64,000 nt of DNA from Micrococcales bacterium (GCA_009777345.1 WRMB01000005.1:1-64000); one strand, 5' to 3'; positions 36,538-47,593 are shown, numbered from the stretch's first letter. Program-made: numbers and translations. Notes: generated by a model not told the origin, from the sequence alone.

Positions 36538-37270
36538 AGGGCTCCCCGGCGTCCGGGACGGGGTCCGTCCGGGCCTCACCAGGACCGCTGACGGGCGTCC
36601 CGCTGGGACCGGCCATCGCGGCCCGCAGACGCGGCAGCAGCTCCAGCACCGCTTCGGCGTCGGGATGCTCCGACAGGGCGTCGAGGTGCTGACGGGCCTC
36701 GGCAGGACGACCGGACTCCAGCGCGGCGAGCACCAGCTGCTCGCCGACCTGGGGGATCTGCTCGCGCAGCCTCCAGTGGCCGACCCCGAGGTTGAGCGCC
36801 TCGCCCGGTTGTCCGTTGGTCCGCAGCAGCTTGATCCCGGCGGCCAGGGCCCGGCCGGTGGGGTCACGCTCGGCGGCGGTGACCAGGCGGCGGGTAGCGC
36901 CCTCGTGGTCGTCGTCCACGGACAGCCGGGCCAGCTCGACCAGGGGGTACCAGGCGCGCGGGTTGCCGGCCAGCTCTTCGCCCAGCGCCCAGACGGCCAG
37001 GTTCGCGGCCCGTTCCCGCTCCTGGGCGACCCCGGGGGCCCGCAGCGGGTCGTGCTCGGCCTCGTACGCCTCGGCGGCCCGACGGCGTACGACCTCCGCC
37101 AGGGCGGAAAAAGCCCGGTCGTTGTTGGGGTCGTCGGACAGGACCGAGCGCAGCGCGTCCTCGTGGAGCGTGTCGCCGCGCCGCCCCGCGGTGGTGGGGC
37201 GGCGTACGCCGACGCGCGACGCTGAGGTCGGCCGACGCATGAGCTGGCGCAGGCGTGGCAGCAGAGCCAT
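36536..37270 (-). CDS. TPR-like helical hypothetical protein
   Basis: SDDPNNDRAFSALAEVVRRRA...ALAAGIKLLRTNGQPGEALNLGVGHW...LVLAALESGRPAEARQHLDAL. Confidence 0.6.
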   Translation of the reverse strand: MALLPRLRQLMRRPTSASRVGVRRPTTAGRRGDTLHEDALRSVLSDDPNNDRAFSALAEVVRRRAAEAYEAEHDPLRAPGVAQERERAANLAVWALGEELAGNPRAWYPLVELARLSVDDDHEGATRRLVTAAERDPTGRALAAGIKLLRTNGQPGEALNLGVGHWRLREQIPQVGEQLVLAALESGRPAEARQHLDALSEHPDAEAVLELLPRLRAAMAGPSGTPVSGPGEARTDPVPDAGEP

Positions 37271-37381
37271 GCACCTGACCATAGCCGGTACACCGCCCAG
37301 GATCTTGGTGAGATACCTCACAGTGTCGTTCTCGGCGCCCAACCTTTGTCGGAAAGCCACAAGTATGCCTATGCTCGACAG

Positions 37382-38572
37382 ATGGCGACCACGGCACCGG
37401 GACAAGCCTCGTCGGGACCGGCTACCGAGACCCAACGACGGGTCCGCGACGCATCGGGCGTGCTGTCCAGCGCCACGCTGCGCCGTCTGGAGCAGGAAGC
37501 CCCCTGGTACCGGGCCCTACCCGCGGAAGACCGTTCCTGGGTCGGGCTGGTCGCCCAGGCCGGGATCGCGGCGTTCGTCACCTGGTTCGACGACCCCAGC
37601 CAGTCCCCGACCGGTGTCGGCGAGATGTTCGCCGCCGCCCCGCCCCAGCTGACCCGGTCCATCTCGCTGCAGCAGACGCTGCAGCTGGTCCGGATCGGAG
37701 TCGAGGTGGTCGAGGCCCAGGCGACCCGGCTGGCCGCGCCCGGCGAGGAGCGCGACCTGCGCGAGGCGGTGCTGCGCTACTCCCGGGAGGTCGCGTTCTC
37801 CGCCGCGGAGGTCTACGCCCGGGCCGCCGAGGTGCGCGGCGCCTGGGACGCCCGGATCGAGGCGCTCGTCGTCGACGCGCTGGTCCGCGGCGATATCGAC
37901 GACTCGTTGCGCTCCCGGGTGGCGGCCCTGGGCTGGTCGGGCACCGGCGGCACCCTCGTGGTCGCCGGGACGTCGACCACGAGGTTCGAGGAGGACTGGG
38001 GGGCCGACCTGCGCCGGGCGGTGCGCCGGGCCGCGCAGGACGCCCTGGTCGGGATGCACGACGACCGGCTGGTGCTGTTCCTCGGCGGTGAGGACGACCT
38101 GCTGGCCGCCGCCACCGCCCTTCTGCCCCGCTTCTCCCCCGGTCCGGTGGTGGTCGGCAGCCCGATCGCCGGGTCGCTGCCCAGCGAACTCGCCGAGTGC
38201 GCCCGGGCCGCCGGGGAGGTGCTCGCCGCGCTGAACGCCGCCCCCGCCTGGCCGCAGGCCCCACGACCGGTGCAGGCCGTCGAGCTGCTGCCCGAACGGG
38301 TGCTGGTCGGGGACGCCGCCGCCCGGCGCGAGCTGGTCGACCGGGCCTACCGACCGCTGGCCGAGCACACCGGGTCGCTGCTGGAGACCCTGTCGGCCTA
38401 CCTGGGCACCGGCCGCTCCCTGGAGGCCGCGGCCCGGCACCTGTACGTGCACCCGAACACCGTGCGCTACCGGCTGCGCCGGGTCACGGACGTCACCGGC
38501 TGGGACCCGCTGGACGCCCGCGACTCCTACGTGCTGCAGACCGCCCTGGCGCTGGGACGGCTCGCCGCGTAG
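37382..38572 (+). CDS. PucR-type regulator, FasR-like, upstream of the fab genes
   Basis: C-terminal TLSAYLGTGRSLEAAARHLYVHPNTVRYRLRRVTDVTGWDPLDARDSYVLQTAL; directly precedes fabD. Confidence 0.88.
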   Translation: MATTAPGQASSGPATETQRRVRDASGVLSSATLRRLEQEAPWYRALPAEDRSWVGLVAQAGIAAFVTWFDDPSQSPTGVGEMFAAAPPQLTRSISLQQTLQLVRIGVEVVEAQATRLAAPGEERDLREAVLRYSREVAFSAAEVYARAAEVRGAWDARIEALVVDALVRGDIDDSLRSRVAALGWSGTGGTLVVAGTSTTRFEEDWGADLRRAVRRAAQDALVGMHDDRLVLFLGGEDDLLAAATALLPRFSPGPVVVGSPIAGSLPSELAECARAAGEVLAALNAAPAWPQAPRPVQAVELLPERVLVGDAAARRELVDRAYRPLAEHTGSLLETLSAYLGTGRSLEAAARHLYVHPNTVRYRLRRVTDVTGWDPLDARDSYVLQTALALGRLAA

Positions 38573-38727
38573 GGCGTACCTGCCGGTTACGGGCGCGGAC
38601 GAGGCCCGTCCGGCGTGCGCCAGCTTTAGCGACACGACCCAGCTGTAGAGCACCGACAACATGGACGGACAACCTTCGTGCGGGCCGTCACCGGCGGGTC
38701 GGGCGCCCGGGCAGGCACAGTGGTCTG

Positions 38728-39702
38728 GTGCTCGTCGTCGTCTGCCCCGGTCAGGGTGCCCAAGCCCCTGGCATGCTGCGCCCCTGGCTGGACCTGCCCG
38801 GTGCCAGGGCCTGGTTCGACTGGGCCGCCCAGACCACCGGGACCGACCTGGTGCGCCACGGCACCGAGTCGGACGCCGAGACGATCCGCGACACCGCCGT
38901 CGCCCAGCCGCTGCTGGTCGCCAGCGCCCTGGCGTCGCTGCGGGCGGTGCTCGACGACTTCGCCGTGCCCGGCACGACCGCGCCGGACGGTTCCGGTCCC
39001 TGGCCCCCGGCGAACGTCGACGTCACCGCCGGGCACTCCGTCGGCGAGCTGGCCGCCGCGGCCGTCAGCGGGCTGCTGGACGAGGCCGACGCGCTGCGTC
39101 TGGTCGCCGTCCGGGGCCGGGCGATGGCCGAAGCAGCCGCCGCGTCCACCCCCACCGGGATGAGCGCCGTCCTCGGCGGCGACCCGGACGTCGTGCTCGC
39201 CCGGCTGACCGCGCTGGACCTGGTCCCGGCGAACGTCAACGGCGGCGGCCAGGTGGTCGCAGCCGGGCCCCTGGACCGGCTGGCCGAGCTGACCGCGACA
39301 CCTCCCGCCCGCGCCCGCGTCATGCCCCTGCAGGTCGCCGGGGCCTTCCACACCGACGTGATGGCGCCCGCCGTGGCGGCACTGGCGGCCGCCGCCGCGC
39401 AGACCGTCCCCCACCCCCCCGGTCCGGTGCTGCTGGGCAACGCCGACGGCGCCCCGGTCACCACCGCAGCCGACGGTCTGGCCCGGCTGGTCGCGCAGGT
39501 GGCCCGGCCGGTGCGCTGGGACCTGTGCTGCCAGACGATGGCTGGTCTGGGCGTCACCGGGCTGCTGGAGCTGGCCCCTGGTGGTGTACTGGCCGGGCTG
39601 GCCCGCCGCACCCTGCCGGACGTCGAGCGCGTCGCACTGAAGTCACCCGACGACCTGCCTGCCGCCCGTGACCTGGTCGCCCGGCACGCGGCACGCTACT
39701 GA
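38728..39702 (+). CDS. fabD: Malonyl-CoA:ACP malonyltransferase
   Basis: VVCPGQGAQAPGML...DVTAGHSVGELAAAAVSG; operon context. Confidence 0.93.
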   Translation: MLVVVCPGQGAQAPGMLRPWLDLPGARAWFDWAAQTTGTDLVRHGTESDAETIRDTAVAQPLLVASALASLRAVLDDFAVPGTTAPDGSGPWPPANVDVTAGHSVGELAAAAVSGLLDEADALRLVAVRGRAMAEAAAASTPTGMSAVLGGDPDVVLARLTALDLVPANVNGGGQVVAAGPLDRLAELTATPPARARVMPLQVAGAFHTDVMAPAVAALAAAAAQTVPHPPGPVLLGNADGAPVTTAADGLARLVAQVARPVRWDLCCQTMAGLGVTGLLELAPGGVLAGLARRTLPDVERVALKSPDDLPAARDLVARHAARY

Positions 39703-39719
39703 CCCGGACAGGAGCCGCT

Positions 39720-40736
39720 GTGACTACCCCGACCCGTCCCACCCTGGCCCAAGCGACCGGCCCCGCCCACACCCGCATCCTCGGCCTGGGTGCCGCCCGC
39801 GGCCAGCTGGCGGTGACCAACGACGAGATCGCCGGTCCGATCGACTCGTCCGACGAGTGGATCCGTCAGCGCACCGGCATCGCCACCCGGGCGCGCGCCG
39901 CCGAGGGCACCACGCTGATGGACCTGGCCGAGACGGCCTCCCGCGCCGCGCTGGACTCCGCCGGGCTCACCGGGGCCGAGATCGACGCGGTCATGGTGTC
40001 TACCATGACACACTTCGAGCAGACCCCGGCGGCAGCGCCCCTGCTCGCCGACCGGGTCGGCGCCACCCCCGCCCCGGCCTGGGACATCTCCGCGGCCTGC
40101 GCCGGGTACTGCTACGCCATCGCCCAGGCCGACGCGCTGGTACGGGCCGGGGCGGCCCGGCACGTCCTGGTGGTGGGCGCCGATCGGCTGTCCGACTTCG
40201 TGGACCCCACCGACCGGTCGATCTCGTTCCTGCTCGGCGACGGCGCGGGGGCGGTCGTCGTCGGGGCCTCCCCGACCCCTGGTATCGGCCCGACCGTCTG
40301 GGGCTCGGACGGTTCGCGGGCCGGGCTGATCTACCAGACGCACAGCTACCTGCAGTGGCGCGACGACCCGACGCTCGGGTGGCCGACGCTGCGCCAGGAA
40401 GGCCCCAGCGTGTACAAGTGGGCCACCCGACGGGTCGCCGAGGTCGCCCAGCAGGCCATCGTCGCCGCCGGTCTGACCCCCGACGACATCGAGGTCTTCA
40501 TCCCGCACCAGGCCAACAACCGGATCGTCGACCAGATGGTCCGACAGCTGGAGCTGCCCGGTTCGGTCGTCGTCGCCCACGACATCGTGGACACCGGCAA
40601 CACCTCGGCGGCGTCGATCCCGCTGGCCACCGAGCGTCTGTACCGTGACGGCCAGGTCAGCGGCGGCGAGCTGGCGCTGCAGATCGGCTTCGGCGCCGGG
40701 CTGGTCTACGCGGCGCAGGTCGTGGTCCTGCCCTGA
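39720..40736 (+). CDS. fabH: Beta-ketoacyl-ACP synthase III
   Basis: NDEIAGPIDSSDEWIRQRTGIATRARA...DISAACAGYCYAI...FIPHQANNRIVDQM...DTGNTSAASIPLA. Confidence 0.96.
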   Translation: MTTPTRPTLAQATGPAHTRILGLGAARGQLAVTNDEIAGPIDSSDEWIRQRTGIATRARAAEGTTLMDLAETASRAALDSAGLTGAEIDAVMVSTMTHFEQTPAAAPLLADRVGATPAPAWDISAACAGYCYAIAQADALVRAGAARHVLVVGADRLSDFVDPTDRSISFLLGDGAGAVVVGASPTPGIGPTVWGSDGSRAGLIYQTHSYLQWRDDPTLGWPTLRQEGPSVYKWATRRVAEVAQQAIVAAGLTPDDIEVFIPHQANNRIVDQMVRQLELPGSVVVAHDIVDTGNTSAASIPLATERLYRDGQVSGGELALQIGFGAGLVYAAQVVVLP

Positions 40737-40792
40737 CCCCCACCGACGTCCCGTCGACCACGGCGGGCATCCCCCCACGAAGGAGAAGCACC

Positions 40793-41041
40793 ATGGCCTA
40801 CAGCGAAGACGAGGTCCTGGCCGGTCTGGCCGAGATCGTCAACGAGGAGACCGGGCTCGCCGCCGACACCGTCACGGCCGACAAGTCGTTCGTCGACGAC
40901 CTCGACATCGACTCGCTGGCGATGATGACGATCGTCGCGCTCGCCGAGGAGAAGTTCGAGGTGACCATCCCCGACGACGAGGTGAAGAACCTCGGCACCG
41001 TCGGTCAGGCCGCCACCTACATCATGGGCGCGCAGAGCTAG
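40793..41041 (+). CDS. acpP: Acyl carrier protein
   Basis: VDDLDIDSLAMMTIVALAEEKFEVTIPDDEVKNLGTV. Confidence 0.96.
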   Translation: MAYSEDEVLAGLAEIVNEETGLAADTVTADKSFVDDLDIDSLAMMTIVALAEEKFEVTIPDDEVKNLGTVGQAATYIMGAQS

Positions 41042-41130
41042 CGCGACCGCAGACCAGCAGTCGACCAGCCCCCGGCGACGGGGGCCGGTCCAGCACGTCC
41101 GTCCCACGAGAGACGCTACGAGGGAGTGTC

Positions 41131-42375
<1,245 letters not shown>

Positions 42376-42403
42376 CGGTCACCTGTGGACGCACGGTCAG
42401 CCG

Positions 42404-43732
42404 CTACGGGCCGAGCATACGCAGGGGCACGACGTCGATACCGTCGGCCCGGCGAAAAGCCCGTGCACCACCGGTGATGACGCCGAGGAACGCACAGCGG
42501 TCGGCACCGACCCGGTCCCGCAGCAGGACCAGGTTCTTGGCGGCGGTGTCGACGGCCCGGGTCGTCGAACCCAGCTTGACCTCGAACGCACCCCATCTGC
42601 CGTCTGGCATCTCGACGACGATATCGACCTCGAGTTCCTTGTCGTCGCGGTAGTACAGCACCTGGGCACCTGCAGCCTGGCAGTACACGCGGACGTCCCG
42701 CACGGCCAGCGACTCGAACCACAGGCCGAGGGTCATCGGGTCGCTCACCAGACGACCAGGCGCCGCGCCCAGGGCAGCGGCCGCCAGGCACGGGTCGACG
42801 AAGTGCCTCTTCGGGGTCTGCCTCAGGCGGTGCGACGACCTCAGTGCGGGCCGCCACGCGGGTTGGTCCTCGACGATACGCAGGCGCGCCAGCGCGGCCA
42901 GATGGTCCCGCAGCGCGTCGCGGCTCGTCGCGTCGACACCCGCGTCACCCGAACCGGGCACCGTGTCGCGGGCGAGCGTCGCCTGCGTGGCAGGCACAGC
43001 GATGTTCCTGGCGATCGACCGCACCACCCGCGCGGCCACGTCCGGGTCTCGTCTCGACCCGTCCCCCCGCCGCAGGTCGTACTCACGGATCGCGTTGAGG
43101 TACTGGACGTTGTTGCGCCGTGCTGCCTCGACGTCGAGACCATGGTTCGCGGGCCAACCGCCGACGACGATCCGCTCGGCTATCTCCGCACGGGCGGTGG
43201 GCTCGCTCCAGCGGGCGTCGAACCCGTCGGGCACCTTGCCCTCGAACAGGTCGGCCAACGACACCTCACCCGAGGAGTGCCCCGACTCGAACAAGGACAG
43301 GGTCCGCATCTGGAGCACCCAGAACCTGCCCGCACCCGAGTGGCGACGGGTGTCGTCGTCCGGGGTGGCCGAGCCCGTCAGGATGAACTGTCCCGGACGC
43401 CCGCCGCGGGCGTCGACCTCGCGCCGCACCCGGTTCCATATGGACGCCACCGACTGCCACTCGTCGAGCAGCACCGGTGATTCTCCCTTCAGCAGTCTGC
43501 CCGGGTCTGACTCCAGAGCATCGATCACCAAGGGGTCGTCGTCGTCGTCGAGACGCACCACCGTGCGGGCGTGCTGCAGAGCGGTCGACGTCTTGCCGAC
43601 TGCCTTCGGTCCCTCGATCAGAACCGCTCCGACAGCACCGAGCGCCAGAGCGAGCTCGTCGTCGACCAGACGTCGGATGTACTCGACGTCAGTCCGTCGA
43701 GTTCGGGGTTCTTGCAGGTCATCGGCCGTCAC
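42404..43732 (-). CDS. AAA ATPase with DUF4143-type domain
   Basis: GAVLIEGPKAVGKTSTALQHA Walker A; PVLLDEWQ; GQFILTGSATP; C-terminal VDIVVEMPDGRWGAFEVKLGS. Confidence 0.88.
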   Translation of the reverse strand: MTADDLQEPRTRRTDVEYIRRLVDDELALALGAVGAVLIEGPKAVGKTSTALQHARTVVRLDDDDDPLVIDALESDPGRLLKGESPVLLDEWQSVASIWNRVRREVDARGGRPGQFILTGSATPDDDTRRHSGAGRFWVLQMRTLSLFESGHSSGEVSLADLFEGKVPDGFDARWSEPTARAEIAERIVVGGWPANHGLDVEAARRNNVQYLNAIREYDLRRGDGSRRDPDVAARVVRSIARNIAVPATQATLARDTVPGSGDAGVDATSRDALRDHLAALARLRIVEDQPAWRPALRSSHRLRQTPKRHFVDPCLAAAALGAAPGRLVSDPMTLGLWFESLAVRDVRVYCQAAGAQVLYYRDDKELEVDIVVEMPDGRWGAFEVKLGSTTRAVDTAAKNLVLLRDRVGADRCAFLGVITGGARAFRRADGIDVVPLRMLGP

Positions 43733-43772
43733 ACGTCTATCGTAGTCGAAAATCGCCTCGCAACGTCGTCAC

Positions 43773-43826
43773 TTTGCGACGTCTGCAGTAGGCAGTTTGC
43801 GACGCCTACAGCAGGCAGATTGCGAC
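43773..43826. repeat. 23-bp tandem repeat, ~2.3 copies, upstream of the DUF4143 ATPase gene
   Basis: tttgcgacgtctgcagtaggcag / tttgcgacgcctacagcaggcag / attgcgac. Confidence 0.8.
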
Positions 43827-43843
43827 ATGGGCGCAGCGGACGG

Positions 43844-44344
43844 TCAGCCGACCCGGTGCAGCCAGCGCACCGGGGCACCAGCCCCGGCGTAGCGGAAGGG
43901 CTCCAGCTCGTCGTCCCAGGCCTGCCCGAGGGCCAGGTCGAGGTTGGCGCGCAACGTGGCGGGGTCGGAACCGTCCTCCAGGGCGGCTCGGATCCGGTCT
44001 TCGGGCACCATCATGTTGCCGTGCACGTCGGTGACGGCGTAGAAGATGCCCAGCTCGGGGGTGTGGCTCCACCGGCCGCCGTCCACGCCGAGGCTCGGTT
44101 CCTCGGTGATCTCGTAGCGCAGGTGGGCCCAGCCGCGCAGGGCCGACGCCAGCCGTGCGCCGGTCCCGGCCTCGCCGACCCAGGCGTGCTCAGCCCGCAT
44201 GAGGTTGCGCCCGGCTGGCTGGTCGGTCCAGTCCATGGCGACCTGACCGCCGAGCACCCCGGCGGCAGCCCACTCGACGTGCGCACACAGGGCACGCGGA
44301 GCAGAGTGTACGAAAACTACACCGCGCGTCACGGCTGCAACCAT
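43844..44344 (-). CDS. DUF3145 family protein
   Basis: TRGVVFVHSAPRALCAHVEWAAAGVLG...GWAHLRYEITEEPS...HTPELGIFYAVTDVHGNMMVPEDRIR. Confidence 0.85.
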   Translation of the reverse strand: MVAAVTRGVVFVHSAPRALCAHVEWAAAGVLGGQVAMDWTDQPAGRNLMRAEHAWVGEAGTGARLASALRGWAHLRYEITEEPSLGVDGGRWSHTPELGIFYAVTDVHGNMMVPEDRIRAALEDGSDPATLRANLDLALGQAWDDELEPFRYAGAGAPVRWLHRVG

Positions 44345-44635
44345 GTCGTCCTCCTGAACGGGTCGAGGGTCGTCTTCCCCTACGCCCTCACCGTCCAGTA
44401 CGCGGCGTACTGCATCTAGGATGCCCGAAGATCGGGCCGATTGCCAGTGTTCTGGGAGCGCCATTGCACGCCTGGCCACTCGGGAAGCACCGCCCGTCGG
44501 ACAGCACGTCGGCGACCCCTTCGGCGAAATCGTCGTCGGCCAGCACTGTCGGCCAGCACCACAGCCCGCGCACCCCGACGCCCCGGGCGATGGCCTCGGT
44601 GCTGCGCGTCCGGCGCGGGGCTGTGGCGCAGTCCG

Positions 44636-46840
44636 CTAGCCGGAGAAAGCGGGGTTGGAGGTACCGTCGTCGAGCACGGAGTGGGCGAACCGTACCCATG
44701 TCGGCCCGGCGATCGTGGCGCCGTAGACGACCCCGTACCGCTGACCACCGATCGTCTTCTGGTTCGCCGTCTCGAAACCGAAGGGGTTGCCGACGACAGC
44801 GACCGCCGCGGACAACCTCGGGGTGTAGCCGACGAACCATGTGTACTCGTTGTTGTTCGACGTGCCGGTCGCACCAGCGGCCGGGAAACCGGGAGCAGCG
44901 ACAGAGCTCATCGTCCCGGTCCACACACCCGACAACGCGAGGTTCATGGTGCTGGCTACCGCAGGGTCGATCTCTTGGTGGCAGCCAGCGTCAGGGATGG
45001 GCAGCTGGTTACCGTCAGCATCAAGCACCTGGGTGACAGCGATCGGGGTGCAGTAGACACCACCGGAGCCGAAGGCAGCGAACGCTCCAGCCATCGCCAA
45101 CGGTGCGGTGCTGTCGACGCCGATGACATTCACCGGGTAGTGGTCGTTGAACGGTACCGGGATGTACTCGCCGTTCTCGCCCCGCAGGGGCTGACCCTTC
45201 TTCTCCCCGCTCAGGTGCTTGGGGTTGCCCTGGACCACGCCCAGGTCGGCCGCCCGGCCCATGATCGTGCACAGGTCGAGCTGCGTGGCCATGTTCATGA
45301 ACGCCGCGTTCACGGAGTTCCTGGTCGCGTCCGACACGGTCATCGTCCCGCCCGCGCTCGGCGGGGAGTTGCCCATGTTGAAGGAACTGCCGCTCAGCTG
45401 CCCGTCGCACGAGGTGAACTGGGACATCGTGAAGGACTGCGGGCTGCCGTTGACGATATCGCCCAGCGAGTGGCCCGCCTCCAGCCAGGCCAGCAGGGTG
45501 AACACCTGGAATGCGGAGCCGGGCTGGAAGCCCAGGTTGTCGTAGTACGGCTGGGCGACGTTGAGGTTGATCGGCGTCGCACCGTCCTTGAGCGGCGCGG
45601 GCGGGTAGTCAGGGACGGCGGTGATCTCGCCTGGCGCGTAGCTCGTGGACTGGGCCAGGGCCTTGACCTGACCGGTGCCTGGTTCGACGACCGCCATGAC
45701 CTGCACCGCCCCGGACGGGTCGTCCACCGGGACAGTGCGTCTGACCTCGTCGCTGGCGGCGGTCTGGATGTTCGGGTCGAGCGTGGTGGTGATCGTCAGC
45801 CCGCCAGCGGCCAGCCGCTGGCGCCGCTCGGCCTCGGTCGCGCCGAAGGCCGGGTCCACCAGGAGGATCTTGGTCACCCAGTCGCAGAAGTACCCCGACC
45901 CGGCCACCGTCGCCTCCGCGGCCTGACAGCCCGCGACGACCTCGGCGTCCAGGTCCGACAGGTCGAACGTCGCCAAGAGGGTGCCCGCCGCCTGCAGGCT
46001 GCCGTCGGCGCCGTACAGACGGTCGTTGGCGTAGATCTCGGTGGGCCCGAGGGCACCGGCTGTCGGGCTGGGGGTGTGCGCCGGCTCGACCGGTGCCCCC
46101 TGCAGGGCCCACAGGGCGATGCCGCTGCCGACGACCAGCGCCACCGCGACCGTGCTGACGACCGCGGCCCGCACGGTCCGGCGACGGCGCCCCTGGCGCA
46201 GCACCTGGGCGGCGTCCACGGCGATGTGCGGGCTCGGGGTTTCCATAGGGGCCTCCTGGGTCGATGTGGGCGAGGTCGTGCCTAGCAGGGGTTCGGGCAG
46301 GGACGCGGCGGGCAGGGAGCCTTCGCTCATGAGGGTGCGCAGCCGTTCCAGCCCGCGGGACGTGGCGGACTTCACGGTGCCGACCGAGACGCCCAGCACC
46401 TGAGCGGTCTCTTTCTCGCTGAGCCCTTCGACGTGCCGCAGCAGCACCGCGCGGCGCTGCCGGGGCCCCAGGCGGGACAGCGCCCTCACCAGGGCGTCCC
46501 GTTCGGCCACGTCGGTCGAGGAGTCGCGTTGCGCGCCCTCCGGCAGGTCCCGCGGATCGGCCAGCACCTCCCGCCGCTTGCTGTGCCAGGTGCTGATCCA
46601 CTGGTTGGTCATCACCCGGCGGGCGAACGCCAACGGGTGGCGGGCTCTGGGCCACGCCACATAGGTGCGCACCAGGGTCTGCTGGACCAGCTCGGACGCC
46701 TGGTGCTCGTCGCGGGTGAGGTTCCACGCGGTCCGGGTCAGCGTCGGCAGCGCCTCGACCATGAACAGGGAGAAGTCGTCGTCTCGCACGCCGGTGCGCA
46801 CAGCGGTCCCGTCGCTCAACGACGGGGCAGGGTGGCTCAT
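44636..46840 (-). CDS. SigE-like ECF sigma factor fused through a TM segment to a PBP-transpeptidase-like domain
   Basis: N-term DDFSLFMVEALPTLTRTAWNLTRDEHQASELVQQTLVRTYVAWP...LSEKETAQVLGVSVGTVKSATSRGLERLR; TM AAVVSTVAVALVVGSGIALWAL; C-term TTTLDPNIQTAA, GFQPGSAFQVFTLLAWLEAG, NSVNAAF, AAGATGTSNNNEYTWFVGYTP; no in-frame stop. Confidence 0.88.
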   Translation of the reverse strand: MSHPAPSLSDGTAVRTGVRDDDFSLFMVEALPTLTRTAWNLTRDEHQASELVQQTLVRTYVAWPRARHPLAFARRVMTNQWISTWHSKRREVLADPRDLPEGAQRDSSTDVAERDALVRALSRLGPRQRRAVLLRHVEGLSEKETAQVLGVSVGTVKSATSRGLERLRTLMSEGSLPAASLPEPLLGTTSPTSTQEAPMETPSPHIAVDAAQVLRQGRRRRTVRAAVVSTVAVALVVGSGIALWALQGAPVEPAHTPSPTAGALGPTEIYANDRLYGADGSLQAAGTLLATFDLSDLDAEVVAGCQAAEATVAGSGYFCDWVTKILLVDPAFGATEAERRQRLAAGGLTITTTLDPNIQTAASDEVRRTVPVDDPSGAVQVMAVVEPGTGQVKALAQSTSYAPGEITAVPDYPPAPLKDGATPINLNVAQPYYDNLGFQPGSAFQVFTLLAWLEAGHSLGDIVNGSPQSFTMSQFTSCDGQLSGSSFNMGNSPPSAGGTMTVSDATRNSVNAAFMNMATQLDLCTIMGRAADLGVVQGNPKHLSGEKKGQPLRGENGEYIPVPFNDHYPVNVIGVDSTAPLAMAGAFAAFGSGGVYCTPIAVTQVLDADGNQLPIPDAGCHQEIDPAVASTMNLALSGVWTGTMSSVAAPGFPAAGATGTSNNNEYTWFVGYTPRLSAAVAVVGNPFGFETANQKTIGGQRYGVVYGATIAGPTWVRFAHSVLDDGTSNPAFSG

Positions 46841-46929
46841 GGCCTAGTAGACCGCCCTGCAGCACCAAAGGTTGCCTGCCCGCACAGAAATTTCTGATCT
46901 GGGTGCTGAAGGACAGGACATGACCGGGG

Positions 46930-47583
46930 CTATCGGTCGACGGGAGCGTCCCAGGCGCCGGTGGCGGCCTCGGTCGGGCCGAGGTTGTAGCCGTGCATGA
47001 GCCAGCGGGTGTCGGCGCGGTCGCGGAACAGGTGGGCCCAGTGGGCGTTGCGCATGGAGATCAGGGCTGGCCAGTCGGGGGCGGCACCGAGCAGCAGGCC
47101 CGCACCGGCGCCGGTGGCGGTGCCGTGGGAGACCACCACCAGGGTGCCCCGGCCCAGGGCGGCGGCGTGATCGGTGACGGCGGCGGCGTAGCGGCGGGCG
47201 ACGGTGTCACGGGTCTCGCCGCCGATGCCGTCGGGATGCTCGCCCTGCTCCCACCAGCGCTGGAACTCACCTGGCCACCGCTGGGCGATCTCGGTGCGGG
47301 TCAGGCCCTCCCAGTCGCCGAAGTCCCGTTCGCGCAGCCGTTCGTCAGTCGTCACCGGCAGGCCGGTCGTCCGGGCCAGGTACTCGGCGGTCTGCCGGGC
47401 GCGGCTCAGGTCCGAGCTGACGATGGCGCTCACCTCGTAGCGCGCCGTCAGCGCTGCCGCGGCGGTCCGGGCCTGCCAGTGCCCCAGATCGTTCAGCCCG
47501 ACGTCGACGCTGCCCTGCATCCGGCCCTCGACGTTGTACGACGTCAGACCGTGCCTCCACAGCACCAGGTTCAGCCCAGGCAC
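46930..47583 (-). CDS. Histidine phosphatase family protein
   Basis: LVLWRHGLTSYNVEGRMQGSVDVGLNDLG...RERDFGDWEGLT...VVVSHGTATGAG. Confidence 0.92.
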   Translation of the reverse strand: MPGLNLVLWRHGLTSYNVEGRMQGSVDVGLNDLGHWQARTAAAALTARYEVSAIVSSDLSRARQTAEYLARTTGLPVTTDERLRERDFGDWEGLTRTEIAQRWPGEFQRWWEQGEHPDGIGGETRDTVARRYAAAVTDHAAALGRGTLVVVSHGTATGAGAGLLLGAAPDWPALISMRNAHWAHLFRDRADTRWLMHGYNLGPTEAATGAWDAPVDR

Positions 47584-47593
47584 CGGCTCCTCC

